In this document: positions 25,172 through 33,510 of the stretch, piece after piece
How the letters are laid out: each line of letters opens with the position of its first letter
Position numbering within the stretch: the first letter of the stretch is position 1
Assembly: GCF_041053055.1 (NCBI RefSeq)
Contig: NZ_CP163443.1
Span: 8,911,001 to 8,975,000 of the forward strand
Direction: 5' to 3'
Source: Streptomyces sp. R41
GTDB taxonomy: Bacteria; Actinomycetota; Actinomycetes; Streptomycetales; Streptomycetaceae
Length of the DNA: 64,000 bases
Position numbers and translations under genes: made by a program
The notes under the pieces: model-generated
The model's database searches: none
What the model saw: only the letters and a program-made list of their open reading frames with translations
Told to the model about the DNA's origin: nothing

Positions 25172-26185
25172 TCAGTCGCCGTCGGGCACCATCGAGACCA
25201 CGACCTTGCCGGCCTTGGTGCGGCCCTGCTCGACGTACGCCATCGCCTCGAGCGTCTGGTCGAACGGGAAGGTCCTGTCGACGACCGGGCGGAGCTTCCC
25301 GCTGTCGTAGAGGGCGCTGAGCTTGCGCAGCTGGGAGCCGTCGGCCTGCATGAAGAGGAACTGGTAGCGCACGCCCAGCGCCTTGGCCTGCTTGCGGACC
25401 TTGCGGCTGAGCGTGTTCATCACCAGGCCCATGAACGAGGGGGCGCCGAGCTGCTTGGCGAACCCGGCGTCCGGCGGGCCGACGACACCGATGGCCAGAC
25501 CGCCGGGCCTCAGCACCGTCAGGGACTTCTCGAGGTTTGTCCCGCCCAGGGAGTCCAGCACCAGGTCGTAGCCGGACAGCACCTTGGAGAAGTCTTCCTT
25601 GGTGTAGTCGACGACGACGTCGGCGCCGAGGCTCCTGACCAGCTTCTCGGTGTCGGTGCCAGTCGTCGTCGCCACTGTGGCGCCGAGGTGCTTGGCGAGC
25701 TGGATGACCGTCGATCCGAGGCCACCGGCACCGGCGTGGATGAGTACCTTCTGGCCCGGCTGCACGCGGGCGCGGTCGACGAGGATCTGCCAGGCAGCCA
25801 GGGCCACCAGCGGTACTGCGGCTGCCTCTTCAAAGGTGAGTGAGGCCGGCTTGGGCGAGACGTCGTCCTGGTCGATCGCGATGAACTCCGCGAAACTGCC
25901 GATCCGCAGGTCGCGGGGACGGGCGTAGACCTCGTCCCCCACTTCGAAGCCGCGTACGGCGGAACCGACACGCGTCACGACGCCGGACACGTCGTGGCCG
26001 AGGGTGAACGGAAGCCTGTACTTCAGGAGTTGCTTGAACTCTCCGTTGCGGACCATCTTGTCCAGCGGGTTGATGCTGGCGGCGCTCACTCTGACCAGGA
26101 CGTCGCGGTCCCCGACGGTGGGCTCGGGTACCTGTGCGGCGCGGGCGCCGTTCTTGCCGTACTTCGCGACGACGAATGCCTTCAT
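25172..26185 (-). CDS. NADPH:quinone oxidoreductase, zinc-independent MDR family
   Basis: This 337-residue paralogue of the protein at 15583 shares MRAFVV/MKAFVV starts, PEPTVG(E/D), the HAGAGG(V/L)GS Rossmann motif and the late KQAK(K/A)LGV.Y(E/Q)FLFM stretch. ATG follows AGAAAGGCGGCCGGC. It is divergent from an hxlR gene at 26301; the 88-bp control region between them recurs upstream of the esterase at 12489. It probably reduces a quinone or enone under redox or ligand control. Confidence 0.9.
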   Translation of the reverse strand: MKAFVVAKYGKNGARAAQVPEPTVGDRDVLVRVSAASINPLDKMVRNGEFKQLLKYRLPFTLGHDVSGVVTRVGSAVRGFEVGDEVYARPRDLRIGSFAEFIAIDQDDVSPKPASLTFEEAAAVPLVALAAWQILVDRARVQPGQKVLIHAGAGGLGSTVIQLAKHLGATVATTTGTDTEKLVRSLGADVVVDYTKEDFSKVLSGYDLVLDSLGGTNLEKSLTVLRPGGLAIGVVGPPDAGFAKQLGAPSFMGLVMNTLSRKVRKQAKALGVRYQFLFMQADGSQLRKLSALYDSGKLRPVVDRTFPFDQTLEAMAYVEQGRTKAGKVVVSMVPDGD

Positions 26186-26226
26186 GCCGGCCGCCTTTCT
26201 GGGAGGCCCCGCTTCGCGTGCGCGGC

Positions 26227-26314
26227 CGGGTTGATGTGCCAGTTGTGACGCTACTTGCTGGGTATAGGAAAGTAAACTTAGGCGAGGTTAGTATCACCCC
26301 ATGGATGTGTGGAC
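26227..26314. repeat. Duplicated HxlR-type promoter, copy 2
   Basis: This is the partner of 12538-12625. It contains TGACGCTA, GGTATAGGAAAGTAAACTTA and the first codons of hxlR. The intact regulator here shows what copy 1 once preceded. Confidence 0.65.
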
Positions 26315-26810
26315 CGAAGCTCTTCAGGACTCCGGCATGGACCCCCGTCTCGACCGGGACATGTCGAACTGCTCGATCGCGCGGACCCTTGAGGTCGTGG
26401 GGGAGAAGTGGACGATCCTGATCCTCCGCGAGGTCTGGTACGGCTCGTCCCGCTTCGGTGACTTCGAACGCGTCCTGGGCTGTCCTCGCAACCTGCTCGC
26501 GGCGCGACTCCGGATGCTGGTGGAGGAAGGGATCCTGGCCACCGAGACCTACAAGGAGCCGGGTGCGCGGAGCCGGCCGAAGTACGTGATCACCCCGAAG
26601 GGCATGGATCTCGTGCCGGCCGTGATGGGGCTCCTGCAGTGGGGCGACCGGTATCGCGCCGATCCGGAGGGGCCGGCCGTGCTGACGCGGCACCGTGGGT
26701 GCGGCGCGCACGTCAACGTCCACGTCCGCTGCGAACAAGGCCACTCCGTGCGGGAGGAAGACATCGAGAGCGTTCCTGGGCCCGCTTTTCGCATGAAGGC
26801 CGCCGAGTGA
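26301..26810 (+). CDS. HxlR-family winged-helix regulator
   Basis: This 169-residue protein has an HxlR domain at about 22-115: CSIARTLEVVGEKWTILILREVWYG, FERVLGCPRNLLAARLRMLVEEGIL and YVITPKGMDL. The conserved Cys of the CSIAR motif, a redox or electrophile sensor in some HxlR proteins, is present. It is divergent from a quinone oxidoreductase, the usual target of such sensors. The same promoter type at 12.5 kb suggests that it may also control the esterase at 11578 in trans. Confidence 0.9.
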   Translation: MDVWTEALQDSGMDPRLDRDMSNCSIARTLEVVGEKWTILILREVWYGSSRFGDFERVLGCPRNLLAARLRMLVEEGILATETYKEPGARSRPKYVITPKGMDLVPAVMGLLQWGDRYRADPEGPAVLTRHRGCGAHVNVHVRCEQGHSVREEDIESVPGPAFRMKAAE

Positions 26811-26881
26811 GCTGAACGCGGTTGCGTCGGGCGATCGGCGCGACGTCGCTGGCTGTAGACGAGGGTGCCGGGCGGAGGGCC

Positions 26882-27502
26882 TCAGCCTCTCGGGGTGTGC
26901 TCGCTCCCTCTGGCCCGGGCCTGGTGGAGGCGGACCTTGGTGCGGTTGCCGCAGCGCGCCATGGAGCACCAGCGGCGGTTGTGGGCAGGGGAGCGGTCCA
27001 AGAAGCGCAGGGCGCAGGTGTCCGCGCCGCAGACGCGTACGCGCCGGATCTCGGCGGACAGAAGTAGATCGACGGCATCCTGAGCGACGAGCGCCAAGGC
27101 GACCGCGGGGTCGGTGGCCAGCTTCGCGGTGCCGGCAGGCTCCAGGCGTCCGTCCGTGACGGTGATCTGCAGGGCGGGGCGCGGGGCCTCCGCTGCTGAT
27201 CGGTTGAGCATCATGATGTCGTCGGCTGCCGGCAGACGGCCGTCGGCGCCCGCCAGCACGGCCCGGTCGACGACCTCGCGCAGTCGGCGGCCCGACGCCA
27301 GGGTGGCGGCAGTGGCGGGGTGCGGGGGGTCCGGTGCGAGCAGCCCGGCCTCGTGAAGCCAGAGGACCAGGTCGCCTGAACTCCGGAGTGTCTCCGTCGG
27401 CGATGTCCGCCAACGGTCGCGCAGGGTGTTGACGAGGTCCAGGCAGACCCGCCCGCCGTCCCAGATCCACATACCGTCCGTTGCCACGTCCCTATTCTGC
27501 AC
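26882..27502 (-). CDS. ABATE/CGNR zinc-finger regulator
   Basis: The protein is 206 residues from GTG at 27502, or 201 from GTG at 27487, which lies just after an AGGGA. The N-terminal ABATE domain (GRVCLDLVNTLRDRW) is followed by a C-terminal CGNR zinc finger (about 155-200) with CGADTCALRFLDRSPAHNRRWCSMARCGNRTK, carrying four Cys. Such proteins are predicted stress or catabolic regulators. It is divergent from the dehalogenase-like gene at 27552 and probably controls it through the TTAACC/GGTTAG element. Confidence 0.87.
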   Translation of the reverse strand: MQNRDVATDGMWIWDGGRVCLDLVNTLRDRWRTSPTETLRSSGDLVLWLHEAGLLAPDPPHPATAATLASGRRLREVVDRAVLAGADGRLPAADDIMMLNRSAAEAPRPALQITVTDGRLEPAGTAKLATDPAVALALVAQDAVDLLLSAEIRRVRVCGADTCALRFLDRSPAHNRRWCSMARCGNRTKVRLHQARARGSEHTPRG

Positions 27503-27508
27503 GTTAGC

Positions 27509-27529
27509 TTAACCATCTAAGAGGGTTAG
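27509..27529. promoter_or_regulatory. Inverted repeat between CGNR regulator and dehalogenase
   Basis: TTAACC (27509-27514) and GGTTAG (27524-27529) form an imperfect inverted repeat with a 9-bp AT-rich spacer in the 49-bp divergent gap. The short gap means that one bound protein would affect both genes. Confidence 0.4.
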
Positions 27530-27551
27530 TGCGTGCGAAGGAGGCGGATCC

Positions 27552-28424
27552 ATGGGGCAGCCGACAGTGGCGACCGGAGTGAGTCAGGTGGACGGGGTCC
27601 GTCTGCACTACCTCCGCGCGGGCTCCGGCCCTCTGCTCGTCCTGCTCCACGGCTGGCCGCAGACCTCCGACTGCTGGCGGCCGGTGCTGGCGGATCTCGC
27701 TGCCGACCACACCGTCGTGGCACCCGACCTGCGCGGCTACGGCCTGAGCGACAAACCCACCACCGGCTACGACAAACGGCGGATGGCCGCCGACATCGCC
27801 GGCCTCGTCGAAGTCCTCGGCTTCGAGAAGGCCGCGGTCGTGGGGCACGACCGCGGCGCGCGGGTGGGGCACCGCTGGGCGCTGGACCGCCCGGAGCAGG
27901 TGGAACGGCTGGCCGTGCTCGACATCGTGCCCACCCGGGAGATGTTCCGCCGCCTGGACGCCTCGCTTGCCTCCGGGTACTGGCACTGGCTGTTCCAGAT
28001 GCAGCCCGATCTGCCCGAGCGGCTGGTGGGGCATGACATGCGGGGGTATCTCGAGTACTTCTTCGAGCGGTGGACCTACAACCGCCACGGACTGACACCC
28101 GATGCAGTCGACGGGTACGTCCGCGCCTTCTCCCGTCCGGGTGCCATGCGCGCGAGTTTCGACGATTACCGGGCCATGGAGCAGGACATTGCGCTGGACG
28201 ACATCGACGCGTCCGCGGAGCGCCGCCTCGCCATGCCGATGCTGGCCTTGTGGGGTGCCGCGGGGCTGCCGGCCCGCTTGCCGACGCTGGAGATCTGGCG
28301 CGACTACGCGGATGACGTCACGGGTGCCGAGATCCCGGAATGCGGTCACTTCATCCCGGAAGAGCAGCCGGAGGCGCTGTTGGCGCACTTGCGCCCGTTC
28401 CTGGCCGGAGAGACGAACCGCTGA
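27552..28424 (+). CDS. Fluoroacetate/haloacetate dehalogenase-like alpha/beta hydrolase
   Basis: This 290-residue alpha/beta hydrolase uses an Asp nucleophile (HDRGAR, Asp100). It carries the residue set described for fluoroacetate dehalogenases: Arg101 and Arg104 for the carboxylate, HGWPQT (33-38) oxyanion loop, Asp124, a His145-Trp146 pair that would cradle the halide, and catalytic His266 in ECGHF. Epoxide hydrolases share the Asp nucleophile but normally have two cap tyrosines instead of the His-Trp pair. GGAGG precedes the ATG. It is divergent from the CGNR regulator. The assignment to C-F or C-Cl substrates is inferred from motifs. Confidence 0.78.
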   Translation: MGQPTVATGVSQVDGVRLHYLRAGSGPLLVLLHGWPQTSDCWRPVLADLAADHTVVAPDLRGYGLSDKPTTGYDKRRMAADIAGLVEVLGFEKAAVVGHDRGARVGHRWALDRPEQVERLAVLDIVPTREMFRRLDASLASGYWHWLFQMQPDLPERLVGHDMRGYLEYFFERWTYNRHGLTPDAVDGYVRAFSRPGAMRASFDDYRAMEQDIALDDIDASAERRLAMPMLALWGAAGLPARLPTLEIWRDYADDVTGAEIPECGHFIPEEQPEALLAHLRPFLAGETNR

Positions 28425-28561
28425 CGCCGTCGCGGTGACGGACATTGCGTCCCTCCGGAGGGTGCGCACTGGCCGCATGGGCAAGTCGTCGGAGGGGCTT
28501 CGACCACGGTGCGATGCCCCCGCGCGCGGCGAATGAGCTTGAAGCGTGAAGGACGGGAGCG

Positions 28562-28603
28562 CCGGGGGGTGGCCCAGCTGCAACAGGCTGGGCCACCCCC
28601 CGG
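28562..28603. terminator. Strong bidirectional hairpin terminator
   Basis: Two perfectly complementary 17-base arms (28562-28578 and 28587-28603) enclose an 8-base loop. It lies between the convergent ends of the dehalogenase gene and the MFS remnant and could stop both. Confidence 0.8.
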
Positions 28604-28611
28604 CGTGGAGC

Positions 28612-29104
28612 TCAGATTGCGACCGATGCGCCGGCCGGAGCGTCTTCCGTGGCAAGGCCGGCAGCTGGGCCGTCAGCCCCGTGCCGCCGGGGCATCAGGA
28701 GAGCCAGGGCCGCCGCCGGGCCGACCGCACCGGCACCGACCCAGAGCGCCGGCACCAGCCCGTCCACGACCAGTGAGGCCGATTCGTAGCCGCCCTGCGC
28801 GGAGAACACCGCCGCCAGCGATGCGACGCCCATGGCACCGCCGACCTCGCGGATCGCGTTGTTGGCACCGGAGGCTCTGCCCTGCTCCTCCGGGCGGACC
28901 GTGCTCATGACGAGGTTCGCGCTGGGAGCGAAGAACACACCCATGCCGATTCCGCAGACGATCAGCGCCGGCAGAAGCGAGGTGTACGACACCTGCGGCT
29001 CGACGGCCAGCGCCCAGAGCCCCAGGCCCGCCGTGTTCAGGGCCATGCCGACTGTGACAACGGGAGCGCCGCCGATGCGGTCGGACAGGTGCGGCTCATA
29101 ACCT
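28612..29104 (-). pseudogene. MFS transporter, C-terminal fragment
   Basis: About 164 codons encode the last third of a DHA2-type drug/proton antiporter. The fragment begins HLSDRIGG (the cytoplasmic loop motif), then gives GMALNTAGLG, GIGMGVFFAPSANLVMSTV and the conserved EEQGRASGANNAIREVGGAMGVA. The N-terminal nine or ten membrane segments are missing. Homology starts abruptly 12 bp from the end of the acyl-CoA ligase gene, so a deletion joined the two. Confidence 0.8.
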
Positions 29105-29116
29105 CAACTGTGCTGA

Positions 29117-30601
29117 TCAGGACCCTGCAGGGACGGCAGTGTGGCCTGCCCGCAAGGAGCCTTTGTCGATCTTGCCTACCGCGTTCTTCGGGATGGCTTC
29201 CACCACGACGTATGAGGCCGGGCGCTTGAAGCCGGTCAGGCTGCGCGCGCAAAGCGCTTTGAGCGCCGCGGCGTCGACGGTCGAACCAGGCCGGGGCTGA
29301 ACGTAGGCGACCACCACCTCGCCCCACTTCTCGTCGGGTACGCCGATCACTGCGGCCTCGAGGACCGACGGGTCGCTCGCGAGCACGTCCTCGATCTCCT
29401 TGGGGTAGATGTTCTCCCCACCACGGATGATCATGTCTTTCGAGCGCCCGACCAGGGTCAGATAGCCCTCGGCGTCGACGTGACCCACGTCGCCCGTGTG
29501 CAACCAGCCGTCGACGACGACCCGGGCCGTTTCGTCCGGGCGGCCGAGATAGCCACGCATGACGTTGGGGCCCCTCACGACGACCTCACCGTCCGTGCCC
29601 GGCGCCACCTCCGTACCGTCGGCGTCGAGGATCCGGATCTCCTGGCCGGGGAAGGGAAGCCCCACGGTTCCTGCGCGACGGGGTCCCCCGACGGGGTTGA
29701 TGGTGGAGCCGCAGGTTCCTTCGGAGAGCCCGTACCCCTCGACGAGGGGAAACCCGTACCGGGCCTCGAACCGGGTCAGCAACTCGTCGGAGGCAGGTGC
29801 GGCGCCGCAGACCGCGAACCTCACCGACGATGTGTCGGGCCGAACGTCGTCAGGGAGTGCTGCGAGCATGCTGTAGATCGTCGGGACGGCGCTGAAGAAG
29901 GTGGGGCGCTCCTGTTCGACGAGGTCGAAGAAGTGGTGGGGGTCGAACCGGCGGCCCGCGATGACGACACTGGCGCCGGCAAGAAGCGGCGTCAGGATGC
30001 TGACCACGATGCCGTTCACGTGGAAGAGCGGCAGGATCAGCAGGCAGCGGTCGCTCGGCCCCAGCTCGAGAGCCTGGCGTCCCATCTCCACCATGGCGTC
30101 GATGTTGGCGTGGTCGAGCATTACGCCCTTGGGTACCCCGGTCGTGCCGCTGGTGTAGATGAGGAGAGCCAGCGCGGACGAGTCCAGACGCGGTGCATGA
30201 TCCCACTCCGGCGCCTGATGTTCGCGCAGTTCACCGACGGTGAGTGTGGCCAGGCCTGCCGTGGTTTCCGAACCGTCCTCGACCACGAGCAGGCGCGCAC
30301 CGGAGTCCTTGAGCTGCCGGACCACTTCGACATCGGTCATGCTCGGGTTGACCGGCGTGATGGTGGCGCCGAGCCGCCAGGCGGCGAACAGCAGAAGGAC
30401 GAACTCGACGCGGTTCGTCAGCTTGAGGGCGACGACGTCACCGGGACCGATTCCGAGATCGTGGAGCTGACGTGCTGTCCGTCGGACGCGGCTCAATAGC
30501 TGGGCGTTGGTGAGGGACTGCCGCCCGTCCGAGACCGCGGCCCCCTGGGGGTCGACCTCGGCTCGGCGATCGGGCAGAGAAGCGAAATTCATGGCGGGCA
30601 T
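29117..30601 (-). CDS. Acyl-CoA ligase (AMP-binding, class I)
   Basis: This 494-residue adenylate-forming ligase has IYTSGTTGVPKGV (P-loop), VEGYGLSEGTCGS, GWLHTGDVGHVDAEGYL, RSKDMIIRGGENIYPKEIE and the catalytic Lys in PKNAVGKIDK. Length and motifs fit medium-chain or aromatic acyl-CoA ligases. The start was taken at ATG 30601 (MPAMNF); ATG 30592 is equally possible. It is third in a minus-strand operon with the crotonase (31558) and esterase (30628), a plausible activate-and-hydrate set controlled by the TetR at 32789. Confidence 0.87.
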   Translation of the reverse strand: MPAMNFASLPDRRAEVDPQGAAVSDGRQSLTNAQLLSRVRRTARQLHDLGIGPGDVVALKLTNRVEFVLLLFAAWRLGATITPVNPSMTDVEVVRQLKDSGARLLVVEDGSETTAGLATLTVGELREHQAPEWDHAPRLDSSALALLIYTSGTTGVPKGVMLDHANIDAMVEMGRQALELGPSDRCLLILPLFHVNGIVVSILTPLLAGASVVIAGRRFDPHHFFDLVEQERPTFFSAVPTIYSMLAALPDDVRPDTSSVRFAVCGAAPASDELLTRFEARYGFPLVEGYGLSEGTCGSTINPVGGPRRAGTVGLPFPGQEIRILDADGTEVAPGTDGEVVVRGPNVMRGYLGRPDETARVVVDGWLHTGDVGHVDAEGYLTLVGRSKDMIIRGGENIYPKEIEDVLASDPSVLEAAVIGVPDEKWGEVVVAYVQPRPGSTVDAAALKALCARSLTGFKRPASYVVVEAIPKNAVGKIDKGSLRAGHTAVPAGS

Positions 30602-30627
30602 ACCTGTCTCGGTGTGATGCGATCCGG

Positions 30628-31551
30628 TCAAGTCGTCGATGCGGCGGGTGCCGGGTGCAGCTGGCGGGCGAGGAACTCGATCTGGTCGCGTACCAGTTCC
30701 TCGAACGTCTCGCCGGTGTAGAAGTCGAAGTGACCGGCGTCGTACCGCTTGATCTCTCCCTGGGGCGCGGTGCGCGCGTACCGCAGAGTCTGGGCGGGAG
30801 GGGTGACGGAGTCGGTGTTGCTGACGCAGAAGAGGATCGGCATGGCGACCTTCTTCGCGGCCCGCCCGGGCCGGTAGCCGGCGATGGTCGGGATCACGCG
30901 TGCCGCGACCTCGTTGCGGAACGTCTTCCCGGGTGGCTGCAGCGCCTGGTATCCGGGGAGGGCGTCCGGAGCGTTCATGAGGGCCGGGGAGCCAGGGGCG
31001 GCGGCGATGGGAACCATCGCGGGTGCCTTACCACGCACTCTGGCTGTCAGATCCCGGGCAAGTACGGGGGTCATTCTGAGCGAGGCGACCGGGCCGAGCG
31101 CGAGCGCGGAGGCGAGACCGTCGGTGAACGGGCACTGGGCCACGGCCGCGCGTAGTTCCGGATGTCGAGAGGCCACCGTGATGGCGTGGCCGCCGCCGAA
31201 GGAGCTGCCCCACACCGCGACGCGTGCGCGGTCGACATCATGGCGTGTCTTGACGTAGGCGAGGGCGGAGTCCCAGTCGGCCAGCTGGCGCTTGATCGAC
31301 AGGAGCTGGCGAGGGTGGCCGCCGCTGTCCCCGAAGTGTCGGTACGTGAAGGCAAGGGAGGCGATGCCGGCCTGTGCGAAACGCTCGGCGAAGGCGTCGA
31401 GGCGCATCTCGCGGGTGGCGCCCAGGCCGTGTCCGAGAACGACGACGGGCGGGGAGGTGACACCTGTGGGCAGGTAGAGCCAGCCGGCGCAGGTACTGTC
31501 GCCGGAGGGGAAGGTGACGTTGTGCCGGATGAAGGGCTGTGGTGCTGTCAT
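30628..31551 (-). CDS. Alpha/beta hydrolase, dienelactone/acyl-peptidase-like
   Basis: This 307-residue hydrolase has VVVLGHGLGATREMRLD, the elbow WGSSFGGGHAI near residue 115, and late AGHFDFYTGE with the catalytic His. It resembles bacterial S9/DUF-type esterases that act on thioesters or esters. It starts 6 bp after the crotonase stop and ends 27 bp before the ligase start, so it is the middle gene of the operon. Confidence 0.85.
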   Translation of the reverse strand: MTAPQPFIRHNVTFPSGDSTCAGWLYLPTGVTSPPVVVLGHGLGATREMRLDAFAERFAQAGIASLAFTYRHFGDSGGHPRQLLSIKRQLADWDSALAYVKTRHDVDRARVAVWGSSFGGGHAITVASRHPELRAAVAQCPFTDGLASALALGPVASLRMTPVLARDLTARVRGKAPAMVPIAAAPGSPALMNAPDALPGYQALQPPGKTFRNEVAARVIPTIAGYRPGRAAKKVAMPILFCVSNTDSVTPPAQTLRYARTAPQGEIKRYDAGHFDFYTGETFEELVRDQIEFLARQLHPAPAASTT

Positions 31552-31557
31552 GTCGAG

Positions 31558-32526
31558 TCACCGTTCATTCGTCGAGCGGCGCCCGGGCACGCTGCCCGAG
31601 GCGAGCGCCTGCGTGTAGGTGTCAGGCCTGTAGAGCGGGAGTTCGCCGGTCACGTCTGTCGCATTCAGGTAGCCGAGCATCAATTCCTGACCTTCCTGCG
31701 ACATCACCCTGGTGAAGAACTCGGCGCGTTCGACGTGCAGACCGTCCTCCAGTGACATGGAGCCGCCGAAGTACACCGACCTCTTGGCAGCCGCGACCGA
31801 TCCCTTCGATCGCTTGCCGAGGCGTTCCGCGAGTTCTATCGCCTGTGTGACCACCTTGTCCTGCGGAACGACCTGGTCGACCGCTCCATTGGCGAGAGCC
31901 TCCGCAGGTGTGAAGGGCTTGCCTTCGAGGATCGCTGCCAAGGCCGGGTGGGTACCGATCAGGCGAGTCAACCGCTGGGTGCCGCCTCCGCCGGGAATGA
32001 TGCCGAGGAGGACTTCTGGCTGGCCGATGAAGAAGTCTCCGTCAGCCATGACCCGCAGATCGCATGCCCAGGCGAACTCCGCGCCGAGGCCGAGAGCCGA
32101 ACCGTTGAGGGCAGCGACGAAGAGGACACCGCTGCGGTTCATCCGGAGGAACGTCGTGTGCAGGCGCTCCAGTTGGAGGGCACCTCGCATCGGAGTCTTG
32201 CGCATCAAGGTGCCCAGGAGACGAGATCGGTCCACGTGCTTTGCCATGCGCACGACGGCGGCGGCTCCACGGCGGCCGACGGTAGGGCTGGCTGCGCCCT
32301 CTTCTTGAAGCCATCGGACCGCGGCATGGCTGACGAACCGTTCGGGATGCGCCCCGGTGAAGACGACGGCACGAATGTTCGGATTGCGGTCGGCCCGGTC
32401 CACCAGTTTGTCCAGCTGGGTGGAGATGTCGAGGCCGAACTCCTGGTGCGGGCCACCGTCGACACGGACGACCAGGACGGCTCCTCGGTCCTCGATCTTG
32501 AGATGGCCCTTGTCTTTGTACGGCAT
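31558..32526 (-). CDS. Enoyl-CoA hydratase/isomerase family protein
   Basis: This 322-residue crotonase-fold protein has ALNGSALGLGAEFAWACDLRVMADG (oxyanion hole) and GQPEVLLGIIPGGGGTQRLTRLIG (glutamate loop). The N-terminal half has an extended insertion (about 70-110). It is first gene of the operon with the esterase and ligase. The promoter region carries an ATAAC-N3-GTTAT site shared with the SDR at 33511, pointing to control by the TetR at 32789. Confidence 0.86.
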   Translation of the reverse strand: MPYKDKGHLKIEDRGAVLVVRVDGGPHQEFGLDISTQLDKLVDRADRNPNIRAVVFTGAHPERFVSHAAVRWLQEEGAASPTVGRRGAAAVVRMAKHVDRSRLLGTLMRKTPMRGALQLERLHTTFLRMNRSGVLFVAALNGSALGLGAEFAWACDLRVMADGDFFIGQPEVLLGIIPGGGGTQRLTRLIGTHPALAAILEGKPFTPAEALANGAVDQVVPQDKVVTQAIELAERLGKRSKGSVAAAKRSVYFGGSMSLEDGLHVERAEFFTRVMSQEGQELMLGYLNATDVTGELPLYRPDTYTQALASGSVPGRRSTNER

Positions 32527-32742
32527 GAAGTCTGCTCCCGTGCTGAGTTCATGGAGGGGTGGGAAAGTGCGTGGGGACAGTTGCGGCCGCGTGTGGCAGT
32601 GATGGGGTCGTGTTCGCCCCGGGGGGTTGTGTCCGCGCAGGCGGCATGAGACTGGGCAGCGCGTGACGACGTGTCCAGAGACGTACGCCGTGTCCGTGAC
32701 GACATGTCGCCCACAATGTGTAACATTGCCGTGAAGAGTTAG

Positions 32743-32755
32743 ATAACCAAGTTAT
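32743..32755. promoter_or_regulatory. ATAAC-N3-GTTAT operator, copy 1
   Basis: This 13-bp inverted repeat lies 33 bp upstream of the TetR start and in the divergent gap to the crotonase operon. The same arms with a different 3-base spacer occur at 34417-34429. Confidence 0.65.
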
Positions 32756-32788
32756 TTTGAATGTGTCAACGGTGGAGGCAGGCGAGAC

Positions 32789-33472
32789 ATGGCAGGGCGG
32801 GCGAGGGTCGAAGACGCGCAGGAGCGACTTGTCCAGGCGGCCATCGGTCTGCTGGCCGAGCAGGGGCCGTCGGCCATCAAGGCGCGCACGGTGGCTTCCG
32901 CGAGCGGACTGTCGACCATGGTGGTCTACAGCCACTTCGGCGGGATCCCTGAGCTGATGAGCGCCGTTGCCGACCATGGGTTCAAGGAACTGGGTAGAGC
33001 TTTTGCCCAGGTGCCGATGACTGAGGATCCGATCGCGGAACTCTTCGCCATGGCCTTGACGTGTCGTCGAATGGCCCACGAGAACCCTCACCTCTACGAC
33101 CTGATGTTCGGCCTGTCCACTCGCGCGACATACCGGCCGCTGTCGGACGCGGACCTTCGCCTGAGTGGGCGCTCACCGGGATTTCGAGAAGCCCACGCCC
33201 ATGTCGCCGCGGCGTGTGAACGGTTCGTGCGCTCCGGCAGGGGCCGGCGGCAGCGACCCGAGGTCATAGCCGCTCAGTTGTGGAGCTTTGTACACGGCTA
33301 CATCACCCTTGAACTGGCCGAGCACTTCGTCGAGTTCGACGACGCGGTGATGCAGGTGCTTCTACCGATGGGTGTGAACTTCTCTGTCGGCTTGGGTGAC
33401 AGGCGTGAACGTGCCGAGGCCTCGCACGAGGCTGGCGTGCGCTTGTACGAATCCATCATCCAAGGCCTGTGA
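32789..33472 (+). CDS. TetR-family transcriptional regulator
   Basis: This 227-residue protein has the helix-turn-helix at about 10-55 (KARTVASASGLSTMVVYSHFGG) and a TetR_C_33-like ligand domain with LWSFVHGYITLELAEHF. It is divergent from the 31558-30601-29117 operon and convergent with the SDR at 33511. Matching operators at both flanking promoters suggest that it controls itself, the operon and the SDR. A hairpin terminator follows its stop. Confidence 0.9.
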   Translation: MAGRARVEDAQERLVQAAIGLLAEQGPSAIKARTVASASGLSTMVVYSHFGGIPELMSAVADHGFKELGRAFAQVPMTEDPIAELFAMALTCRRMAHENPHLYDLMFGLSTRATYRPLSDADLRLSGRSPGFREAHAHVAAACERFVRSGRGRRQRPEVIAAQLWSFVHGYITLELAEHFVEFDDAVMQVLLPMGVNFSVGLGDRRERAEASHEAGVRLYESIIQGL

Positions 33473-33477
33473 GAAGG

Positions 33478-33498
33478 GGGGCGGCCGGGTGCCGCCCC
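33478..33498. terminator. Hairpin terminator between convergent tetR and SDR genes
   Basis: GGGGCGGC and GCCGCCCC arms with a 5-base loop follow the TetR stop codon and precede the SDR 3' end. Confidence 0.6.
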
Positions 33499-33510
33499 TT
33501 GCGCTCCACG

